From NCBI RefSeq assembly GCF_019059575.1, contig NW_024881865.1, positions 186,001 through 250,000 of the forward strand: a stretch of DNA of 64,000 bases, given 5' to 3'. The translations under genes and the position numbers were made by a program. The stretch comes from Amphibalanus amphitrite. Its lineage: Eukaryota; Arthropoda; Thecostraca; Balanomorpha; Balanidae. Positions 1 to 7,304 of this stretch are shown one piece after another. The notes under the pieces were generated by a model, which worked only from the letters and a program-made list of their open reading frames with translations, did no database searches and had not been told where the DNA came from. How positions within the stretch are numbered: the stretch's first letter is position 1; each line of letters starts with the position of its first letter.

Positions 1-331
1 AGGCCATCGGGTCCTGGCGAGCTGTGTGCCCGCAGCGCTGCCAGCTTAGTGTGTACCCGTAGCGGGGAGATTTCGACGTCCTCCAGAAGCGGTCCGTGAT
101 GGGGGCGCTCCAGGACAGGGATGGTGTCTGACGCTTCTTCGACGAAGACGCTACTGAAGTATCTGTTCATGGCGTTAGCTTTTGCCTTATCAGAAGACAC
201 CGTTTCTCCATTCTCGTCTTCTAGGTCGCCGATGCCATTTTTGGTCTTGAGGCGTGAATTTGCATACCGCCAGAAGCACTTCGGGTTATCTTTGATTGAC
301 AGTACCAGCTTTTGCTCATGTTGTCTCCGGA
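1..331 (-). mobile_element. Older non-LTR retrotransposon fragment: endonuclease-RT linker and RT start
   Basis: The minus strand is open from about 331 to the left edge. It encodes a stretch typical of the region between the endonuclease and the reverse transcriptase of CR1/jockey-type elements: a basic segment with KDNPKCFWRY, then RLKTKNGIGDL, YFSSVFVEE, and SSPGPDGL at the window edge, the usual entry to the RT domain. There are no stops in this part. It continues the endonuclease fragment near 5790-5006; the two are separated by the plus-strand element at 332-5005. Both parts lie in the inferred first intron of MFAP1, in the sense orientation. The family is uncertain, and the rest of the RT lies outside the window. 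Confidence 0.75.
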
Positions 332-593
332 AAAAGGGACTGGGACCGCCTTGAAGCGACCACGAGCTTTTATTCTGCAAATTCAAGTCGGATAAGCACG
401 TGACTGGACTGCAACTTGGACTGCACGGCCTGGCAACCTGCATGCGCCTGCTTCATCTGCACTGCACATCAACTCACCGGTGGGGCATACCGAGACCGAG
501 CAGCCTCCTTGTCCCTACCTTCTGCATGCCTCTGCTTCTCTTCCGCATTGCCTGCCATTGCCCGGGTCCTTTTATACGCACCGTGTCTGAGTC

Positions 594-1886
594 ATGGCTC
601 GGGGTCGTGTTCGTGGTGGTCGTGGTGGGCGAGGCAGGGGTGGAGCAACTGCAGGTGACGGCCAAAGCATTGCTGGCCCGTCTCAGGGGACTGATGGCAC
701 TCAACCCGTGAATGCTGAGGTGGCCCGGAGCGAGGGACCTGGTGCTGCCGAACCTCTTCAAAATGCATGTACACCAGCGGGGGAGGCTTCCAAGGATGCC
801 AGTTCGAGTGTCTGTGGCATGTGTGATAGGGTGGTTGGTGATTCTGCTATAGGATGTGACAGATGCAGTGACTGGTTCTGTCCGTCTGAAATGTGCACAG
901 GTCTGCCTGAAAATGCCATCGCTTTGATCTCCTCCCTGCGGGAGGAGAACTCTGTGTTGTTTGTCTGCACTGGGTGTCGTGTGAACCCTGGACCAGGCAC
1001 ATGGACTGAGGCAGCTGCTCGCAAAAAAAGGGGAGGTGAAAATGAAAGTATTAAACAGCTTTACATGACTGTCAAAGGCCTTACTGCTGAGATGGCCAAA
1101 CTCACGGCAAAGCTGGAGGGTGCTATCTCTCAGGGTTCACTCAGCTATGCTGGGGTTGTCTCACAGCCCGGGTCTCGGCCTCAGCAGGGTGAGCAGCAGC
1201 ATGGGGGCTCAGACGGGGAGGGCTCAAGTGCACAGAGGCGCACACAGGACACGGACATTCATCCAGAGTATAGAACTGTGGTAAGACAAGAAATCAGGGA
1301 GTTGCGGGAAAGAGAAAAACGTCGACTTTCACTGGTCATCAGGAGCCTAGAGTCCAACTCCCCAGCTGGGGTGATAGCTGAGTTTGGAGATGTGACATCT
1401 ACCATGATGGGCACCAGAGTAACTCTATCTGAAGTGGTCAAGATCCCAAATAATGCAGGGCTATGGCGGGCAAAGGTCCTAAATGTAGAGCATAGGGAGC
1501 TAGTTCTGGAGAAATCCAAGAATCTCAAGGGGTCTCAATATGACCACATCTTCATCAGAAAGGATCTGACATTCACACAGAGAATGGAGCTAAAACAAAG
1601 GCGGGAGGGCCAGGGTCGGAGAGATGCCACAAGGGTGTTCAGGCCTTCTCACAACACCACAGTGCCTTCAGCACCTTCAGCCCCCCCACCTGCTCCGAAC
1701 CAATCACTTGGAGCTAGTACTGATGTGGCTGCTGACACAGTGGCTGAGGTTTCAACTCCTGCTGCTCCCTCTCAGGCCCTTGATGCCCCAACTGCAGTGC
1801 TTAGTGGTGGTGAGGGTGACTCACACCACAGAGCACCAGCCCCTGCCACTCCCACATCCCCATCAGGGAATGCTCAGGTAAACTGA
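594..1886 (+). CDS. Retrotransposon ORF1 protein with PHD-like zinc finger
   Basis: This 430-residue protein starts at the first ATG of the element. It begins with an Arg/Gly-rich segment (MARGRVRGGRGGRGRGG). A Cys-rich PHD-type finger follows at about residues 73-128 (CGMC, CDRC, FVCTGC). Next come a short hydrophilic, possibly coiled segment near 150-180 and a basic region of about residues 220-345 with the alternating charged and hydrophobic pattern of CR1/L2 ORF1 C-terminal domains. The tail is Pro/Ala/Ser-rich. Such ORF1 proteins bind element RNA and assist integration; the PHD finger is characteristic of CR1/L2-group elements. The stop is 14 bp before the annotated opening of ORF2, suggesting coupled translation. 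The function is inferred from layout and the finger, not from a specific family match. Confidence 0.8.
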   Translation: MARGRVRGGRGGRGRGGATAGDGQSIAGPSQGTDGTQPVNAEVARSEGPGAAEPLQNACTPAGEASKDASSSVCGMCDRVVGDSAIGCDRCSDWFCPSEMCTGLPENAIALISSLREENSVLFVCTGCRVNPGPGTWTEAAARKKRGGENESIKQLYMTVKGLTAEMAKLTAKLEGAISQGSLSYAGVVSQPGSRPQQGEQQHGGSDGEGSSAQRRTQDTDIHPEYRTVVRQEIRELREREKRRLSLVIRSLESNSPAGVIAEFGDVTSTMMGTRVTLSEVVKIPNNAGLWRAKVLNVEHRELVLEKSKNLKGSQYDHIFIRKDLTFTQRMELKQRREGQGRRDATRVFRPSHNTTVPSAPSAPPPAPNQSLGASTDVAADTVAEVSTPAAPSQALDAPTAVLSGGEGDSHHRAPAPATPTSPSGNAQVN

Positions 1887-1900
1887 GTGGCCTGACACCT

Positions 1901-4756
1901 GTGTCACGACACTTTGTTTTGAAATGCTGCACAGTAAATGTTAAAGGTTTGAGCACTAAAATGGACTCTGTAATGAACTTTATTGAGAAAAACAATATTA
2001 TGGTATTGTGTATTACAGAGTCCCATTTAACATCAGCTGTAGCCAGTTCTTTTGTTAAGGTTCCTCATTTCAATTTGATAAGAAGTGATGTCAAAGGCCA
2101 TGTACACAAACATGGAGTTTGTGCTTTTGTACATGAAGATATACTAATTGATAAGGTCAGTTATCCAATGTCAAATGCTTTATTATTCCGTCTGGCCAAG
2201 TATGATATTTATTTTCTCGTGGTCTATCGGCCACCTTCGTACTCAGCTGCAGAAAATGATGAACTTGCATGCGTGCTGCAGGAAGTCATTTCTGGAAAGG
2301 AAATGATTATACTAGGGGATTTTAACCTTCCTAACATAGAATGGACATCACAGATAATCTCATCGAATCATATGCCTCCTTTGGATTCCATGTTCTTGGA
2401 TGTTTTTACATCCTGCGGCTTGGTGCAGTGGGTGTCAGTGCCGACATTCCCCAGTTCAGGAAATACTTTGGACCTTCTATTGACAACGGAGAAGGACAGG
2501 GTGGGGAGGGTTGACGCTGTTGAACCGCTGCCAGCTTGCGACCACTGCCCAGTGCTCTTTGATTATGTGTTTGAAGGGGATCATGCTGATAGAGCTGCTG
2601 TTGGCCAGGAAAATTTTGCTTGGCACAGAGGTAACTATCTCAGACTGAATGCCATGTTTTCTGAGGTTGACTGGAGGTTTGAACTTACTCATCTAAATGC
2701 TTGTAGTTCTTTTGATAAGTTTGCAAGTATCGTCCAAACCAGTATCAAAGAATGCATTCCTCGTAAGAAAGTACAAGCAAAAGACAAGCCACCATGGCGA
2801 ACAATTCCGCCTCCCAGCCTGATCAGAGTTAAACAAAAGGCGTGGGCAAAATATAAAAGGGCGAGACTGTGCAGTGGGCGCAAGTCTTCAGCAGCAATGG
2901 AGGCCTTTTCATCATTTGCTACTATTAATAAGGATTTGAGGTGTTTTGAAGTCAAGTCACGTGCGCAGTATGAGAATGGCCTCATTGACAGGTTCAAGGA
3001 AAACCCTAAGCTCCTCCATTCATACATTAGCAGTAAAAAATCTAATCCTTCATCGGTGGGCCCTCTTAGGCTCCCAAGTGGAGAGCTCTGCTCTGACCCA
3101 TTAGCCATGGCCGAATGTTTAGCCTCGTCCTTTTCATCCGTGTTTTGCAAAGTTGTCCCAACACGTCAAGAGCCACATCAGGTACATGATGAACACATTG
3201 ACCCTGTAAATGTGTCTGTTGAAGGTGTTGAAGCAAGGCTGTTATCACTTGATTCTAGTACTGCCATGGGGCCTGATGGTATTCACCCTCTGGTGTTGAA
3301 AAATTGTGCTAAACAGCTAGCCCGCCCTCTGAGCGTAATCTTCAAGCGCTCCTTGGGCGAGGGTTTGGTTCCCAAGGCATGGAAAAGGTCACTGGTAATA
3401 CCCATTTTCAAGAAAGGTCACAGATTTGTCCCCCTTAACTATAGACCTGTGAGTCTTACTCCTATATGCTGTAAAACTCTCGAGCACTTGATTGCTGATC
3501 ATCTGATGGACTACCTGAGTGAACACAACATATTGTCCCACCACCAGTTTGGTTTTAGACGGGGAAGATCAACGGTTGAGCAATTGCTTCTGGTATATGA
3601 GGAAGTCTACAGATTGGTTGACTCAGGGAAGACAGTGGACCTCATCTTGTTTGACTACAGTAAGGCCTTTGACAAAGTCTGTCATAAAATCCTGCTTGAC
3701 AAGCTGAAATCTATTGGTATTGATGGGAAACTCTTAAAGTGGATCGCCAGTTTCTTGGAAGGACGGGAAATGCAGGTTGCTGTAAAAGGTCAGCTCAGTA
3801 GCTACAGACCAGTTGAAAGCGGGGTCCCTCAAGGTTCTGTGCTTGGTCCATTGTTATTTCTTATATATATAAACCATATCGGCTCGAATTTAACTTCTAG
3901 TTATAAGATCTTCGCTGATGACTTGAAGCTATATGCATGTGTTAATCCACCTATGTCAGATGCTTGCCCTGGTGCTGCTCAATCCATTCAAACAGATATT
4001 TGCACACTGCACCGTACATCCGAGTCTTGGGGGTTGACTTTAAACAGAGACAAATGTGCTGTGTTGCGCTTCACTCGTAATTCTAGAGAGCAGGCTCCTC
4101 CAGAGTACTTTTTGGATGGCAGCCCTTTACCGACCCGCAAGGCTCATGGCGACCTAGGCTTGCTGGTAGACGACAGGCTCAAATTTCATGAACATGTATC
4201 TTCTGTTTCGCACAAAGCATTTGGACTTTGTCAGAGCTTCTTAAAGTCAACTGTGTGCCGAACACCTGAATTTATGATGTTTTTGCTTACAACACATGTC
4301 AGACCGTTGATAGAATATGCGTCATGTTTATGGAACACCGGGTACAAAGAGGATCTCAGGAAACTTGAACGGGTACAGCGCATGTGGACTAGGAATATCA
4401 GAGGTCTCGAGGGATTGTCCTATGGAGAGAGGCTGAGTGAACTGAACTTGTACTCAGTGCAAGGTAGGCTCTTGAGAGCTGATCTAATCCAATATTGGAA
4501 AATATTCCATGATCTTAGCTGTATTAAGCCTGAGGATATGTTCACTCGGCCTCCTCATAGTGGCACTAGAGGGCATCGCTTCAAAATCCATGTAACACGA
4601 GCGGTCTCAGATGTGCGCAAGCGATGTTTTTCACACAGAAGCGTAGCCCTCTGGAACGGACTGCCTGATAATGTAGTAGCCGCAGGAAGCCTGAGCACCT
4701 TCAAAACTGCATTGTCTCGAGCGATACATGATGACCTGTACAAGTTTGCTGAGTGA
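1901..4756 (+). CDS. Retrotransposon ORF2: apurinic-like endonuclease and reverse transcriptase
   Basis: The open frame is 951 codons counted from 1901. It performs target-primed reverse transcription: the endonuclease nicks genomic DNA and the RT copies element RNA onto the nick. The N-terminal 230 residues form an EEP endonuclease (CITESHL, ILGDFNLPNIEW, SGNTLDLLL, CDHCPVLF). The RT lies at about residues 470-740, with LNYRPVSLTPICCK, FGFRRGRSTVEQLL, DYSKAFDKVCH, GVPQGSVLGPLLFLIY and the catalytic FADD. A C-terminal region with MWTRNIRGL and a short leucine-rich tail follows, as in CR1-type elements. The codon at 1901 is GTG. The first in-frame ATG comes about 20 codons later, inside the endonuclease, and the frame stays open upstream across the ORF1 end, so the true start is unclear. 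No disabling mutation is seen. Confidence 0.9.
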   Translation: MSRHFVLKCCTVNVKGLSTKMDSVMNFIEKNNIMVLCITESHLTSAVASSFVKVPHFNLIRSDVKGHVHKHGVCAFVHEDILIDKVSYPMSNALLFRLAKYDIYFLVVYRPPSYSAAENDELACVLQEVISGKEMIILGDFNLPNIEWTSQIISSNHMPPLDSMFLDVFTSCGLVQWVSVPTFPSSGNTLDLLLTTEKDRVGRVDAVEPLPACDHCPVLFDYVFEGDHADRAAVGQENFAWHRGNYLRLNAMFSEVDWRFELTHLNACSSFDKFASIVQTSIKECIPRKKVQAKDKPPWRTIPPPSLIRVKQKAWAKYKRARLCSGRKSSAAMEAFSSFATINKDLRCFEVKSRAQYENGLIDRFKENPKLLHSYISSKKSNPSSVGPLRLPSGELCSDPLAMAECLASSFSSVFCKVVPTRQEPHQVHDEHIDPVNVSVEGVEARLLSLDSSTAMGPDGIHPLVLKNCAKQLARPLSVIFKRSLGEGLVPKAWKRSLVIPIFKKGHRFVPLNYRPVSLTPICCKTLEHLIADHLMDYLSEHNILSHHQFGFRRGRSTVEQLLLVYEEVYRLVDSGKTVDLILFDYSKAFDKVCHKILLDKLKSIGIDGKLLKWIASFLEGREMQVAVKGQLSSYRPVESGVPQGSVLGPLLFLIYINHIGSNLTSSYKIFADDLKLYACVNPPMSDACPGAAQSIQTDICTLHRTSESWGLTLNRDKCAVLRFTRNSREQAPPEYFLDGSPLPTRKAHGDLGLLVDDRLKFHEHVSSVSHKAFGLCQSFLKSTVCRTPEFMMFLLTTHVRPLIEYASCLWNTGYKEDLRKLERVQRMWTRNIRGLEGLSYGERLSELNLYSVQGRLLRADLIQYWKIFHDLSCIKPEDMFTRPPHSGTRGHRFKIHVTRAVSDVRKRCFSHRSVALWNGLPDNVVAAGSLSTFKTALSRAIHDDLYKFAE

Positions 4757-5005
4757 GTTCCAACTCACTCAACTCACTTCAACGACTTGTTAAAAGCATT
4801 TATTATCAGGAAATCAGTGATTGTTCTACACAGACATGTTACCAGTGGACACATCAAATCCAGTTAAACCACAGCGACAGACGACGGGCAATGTTTGTTG
4901 GTGAACTGGCGTGTCCTTTGATCATGGGTTCCCATCATGTCTACTACCATATCCTTATGGCTGCTAGGCAAGGAGAACCCTACCAGGTGAGAGAACCAGG
5001 TGAGA
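4757..5005 (+). repeat. Retrotransposon 3' UTR with short tandem tail
   Basis: This non-coding tail follows ORF2. It ends in two near-identical copies of CCAGGTGAGAG (about 4983-5004), the sort of short tandem 3' terminus that CR1/L2 elements carry in place of poly(A). The older minus-strand endonuclease frame resumes directly after it. Confidence 0.6.
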
Positions 5006-5790
5006 GGAGGGCTCTGGTCACGTTCCTCAGGTCGTTTCGACACCTGACGTACCTGGCATGATCAAGTTCATCGTGGCTTCGGCAGTAAGTGCTCCACAAT
5101 AGCCTTTTCCTTTTCCTTAGTTGGAGGGCTTGGCGGTTCATATATATGTTATGGTCAGAGGCCTTCTTTCTGATGCTGGAGCATGACTCAATGGTTGCAC
5201 AGATTGACGAGCTAAAGAAGGTGTGAGCTTCTTGAGTACTCATGTTCCTCATCACCGCCCAGTTGCACGATTCAAGCACATTAGTCAATGAACGATAGTT
5301 GGTGCGAGAATACATGCGTGGCAGCGAGGATGGCGCAGGTGCGTAGCACATCAATGTGAAGGTAAGGATCACATGATCACTTCTACCCAGGGCAGGGCCA
5401 TACTCAAGGTTGCGAACCATACCCTCCTCATTGGTAAATACTAAGTCCAGAGTACTTGGCCTCTCTCCAAGCCTGTAACGTGTGGGCTGGGTAACATGTT
5501 GGAACAGGTAACAATCCTGGATCGTCTCCACAAAGGAGTGTGTGGCTGAAGGAGATGCACCAGTTGCCCAGTCAATGCCAGGAAGATTGAAGTCGCCAAT
5601 GATGACAAGGTGTGAGAAGGGGGCTGCAGCTGCTTGGCAAATCAGCTGCTCCAGCCTTTTAATACTTTCTTCTTGGGAGCCAGATGGGCTTCGGTAGATG
5701 CACCCTATCAACAAGTGATCTGTTCCTTGTAGCTTCAGTCCAACCCAAACATCTTCAATCATGTTTTTCTCACTCACGAGTGATGTGTTC
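5006..5790 (-). mobile_element. Older non-LTR retrotransposon: 5'-truncated endonuclease domain
   Basis: The minus strand encodes most of an EEP endonuclease: IEDVWVGL, GCIYRSPSG, IIGDFNLPGIDW, RPSTLDLVFTNEE and GRSDHVIL, then the basic linker up to RNDLRNVTR near 5010. After that the frame reads into the inserted plus-strand element and stops. The endonuclease N-terminus is missing: homology begins within about 12 bp of the MFAP1 splice donor at 5802-5797, and an in-frame stop lies just upstream. It is a 5'-truncated copy in sense orientation within MFAP1 intron 1, split by the element at 332-5005 and continued at 331-1. It is a dead copy. Confidence 0.8.
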
Positions 5791-5796
5791 ACAAAT

Positions 5797-5802
5797 ACTC
5801 AC
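5797..5802 (-). other. MFAP1 intron 1 splice donor
   Basis: GTGAGT on the minus strand directly follows the MFAP1 exon and is a near-consensus 5' splice site. The endonuclease homology of a truncated retrotransposon begins within about 12 bp of it. Confidence 0.65.
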
Positions 5803-5875
5803 CTTTTTCATTTTTCAGAGGAATTGCTCCAGCAGTGGAATTGATTTGGATTCCAATCTTAGTAGGGTTATCCAT
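5803..5875 (-). CDS. MFAP1: MFAP1 first coding exon (spliceosome-associated protein), partial
   Basis: On the minus strand an ATG at 5875-5873 opens 24 codons plus one base and is followed directly by a strong donor, GTGAGT (5802-5797). The encoded peptide contains IQINSTAGAIPLKNEKG. This matches the conserved N-terminal block of MFAP1, where STAGA, a small hydrophobic/basic run and NEKGE come near residue 15-30. MFAP1 is a nuclear protein of the U4/U6.U5 tri-snRNP/B complex that supports pre-mRNA splicing; the old name (microfibrillar-associated) is misleading. The split glycine codon fits the family sequence. The remaining exons lie left of the window, beyond an intron of at least 5.8 kb loaded with retrotransposons. 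The identification rests on one short exon and on recall of the family motif, so it is good but not certain. Confidence 0.72.
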
Positions 5876-7192
5876 TTCTCAAAGTTTTGATGTCAGTCGA
5901 AAACTCAGATCAAGATAATGCTTGGGAGTTATTCTGTCCGCTTTCGGACCCAAATATTACAAAATATGCCCCAATACAACGAATCAAGCAAAATTCGATG
6001 TCATAAATCGGCGAGCACGATGGACTTCACGCGACGAGAACGTTCGTCATCAAAGACTTCTTTTCAAACTCTTCAAAAATTTAATGATGTTTCCAAAATT
6101 TCTTTAAATTTTTGAAAGACTTCCCCAGAAAACTAGAGACATTCTCAAAAGAAAGAGAAGTTCTCTGAAATTTTTTAATTTGCTTACGAACAATGCGCAT
6201 TTGTTTCATTTCTGACGAACTGCATATTTTTGGTAGATGTTTTGCATTTTATTTTATTTTATTTTTGTTGGGCTAGGTATCTGTGTAAGAATCTTGGGGC
6301 TAGGTACGTACGTTATCGTTCTTGAGGTTAGGTATGGGAGTGTACCAAGGCTTTACCATCATTAGCAGCCCTTAGAAGATTTGCAGGTCATTTCACATTT
6401 TGATTTTGATTTGGGTGTTGATACCTATTGATATGATCGGTTATGATAAGATAAATAGTAAATCTCACCCCATGAAAAAACATCAAAGAAAAGGGCAGAA
6501 GGAATTAAGGTGGTAAACAAGTCGCGGGAACTGGGAAGGATGTGTACGTACCAGGGACTGTGTTTGGTGCTTCATCCCCTGTTTTGCCAACACACTGACA
6601 CAGGCAACACCTAGTCACTGTGGCAACACCTTCCAATAAAATCCATGCAGGTTTTCCTAGCTGGCCGCATTTCAGTTTTTGTCTTGTGTCAAAATATCAA
6701 TATTAGAAAATAGAATCAGCCATAATGATAAGCATCAATTTATGGAGTCAGTGCACACACAGATTCAGATGCACCATCACCATTGTGTGCTGTAGTTGAA
6801 ACCTGAGGCTAGAGATGCATGCAGATGCAGCTGGTGACTGGACCACATCTTGATCTTTATTCTAGAGCATCTAATACAAGACATTGGCCAGGATTGAGGT
6901 GTCCCTGTCTGAGATTCAATCTAGAGCATTCACAGGCTGCCACTTCAGATCCCTTGCATGGGGCTGTTTCCTAAAGCAGAAATACAACATAAATTCAGTA
7001 GTAACAGTCAACAGTGAGTTTGATTTGAAAGGCCTACTTAGAAAGCACTGCCAATTGATAATGTTCTTTGACACATAAACATACACAACATAATTGACAA
7101 TATCATGCTAAGTCCCAGTAAAAAGTTTCCCATGCAGTCTGTATTGTTTTCAGTTGATTTTTCTCATGTTTGACACAGTTTTTCTATTGCAG
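5876..7192. promoter_or_regulatory. Head-to-head MFAP1/ALG11 intergenic region
   Basis: About 1.3 kb separates the divergent starts of MFAP1 (minus) and ALG11 (plus). It is AT-rich compared with the rest of the window and holds no convincing ORF. It should contain both promoters and the untranslated first exon of ALG11, whose donor I could not place. An ATTTT-rich run lies near 6245-6268. No clear TATA or CCAAT pair stands out. A shared bidirectional promoter is an inference from the geometry. Confidence 0.45.
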
Positions 7193-7202
7193 CCTTGCAA
7201 TC
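7193..7202 (+). other. ALG11 short 5' UTR segment after a probable acceptor
   Basis: A pyrimidine-rich stretch ending TTTTTCTATTGCAG (AG at 7191-7192) precedes the start codon at 7203 by 10 bp. This suggests that the first exon or exons of ALG11 are untranslated and lie upstream. Confidence 0.5.
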
Positions 7203-7304
7203 ATGGGTTTGCTTTGCTGTATTAAAAGGGAGCTGAGAAACAGCATCTGGCTGGCCTGTATTATCCTGCTTCCCACCATCTTTGTGGTGTGGCTGCTCAG
7301 AAAG
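7203..7304 (+). CDS. ALG11: ALG11 exon 1: N-terminal membrane anchor
   Basis: This exon has 34 codons ending at a phase-0 donor (AAG then GTAGGC). It encodes a short cytosolic head with two cysteines, then the hydrophobic segment [19 protein letters not shown] that tethers the enzyme in the ER membrane. Confidence 0.85.

Larger units (their letters stand above)
332..5005 (+). mobile_element. Full-length CR1/L2-like non-LTR retrotransposon with two intact ORFs
   Basis: A 4.67-kb element interrupts the older minus-strand element. It has a 5' UTR of about 260 bp, ORF1 (594-1886), ORF2 (1901-4756) and a 3' UTR of about 250 bp that ends in two copies of CCAGGTGAGAG. There is no poly(A) tail and no LTR. 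Boundaries were set from where the older element's reading frame breaks (near 331) and resumes (near 5006). Any target-site duplication is at most about 3 bp (GGA), in keeping with CR1/L2-type insertions. Both ORFs are free of stops and frameshifts, so the copy is young and may be competent. It is more AT-rich than the surrounding genes and is antisense to MFAP1. Confidence 0.85.

Noticed and set aside
5918-6115. Small ORFs in the MFAP1/ALG11 spacer
   Set aside because: They are short, AT-rich, without ALG11 or MFAP1 similarity, and lack supporting splice signals.
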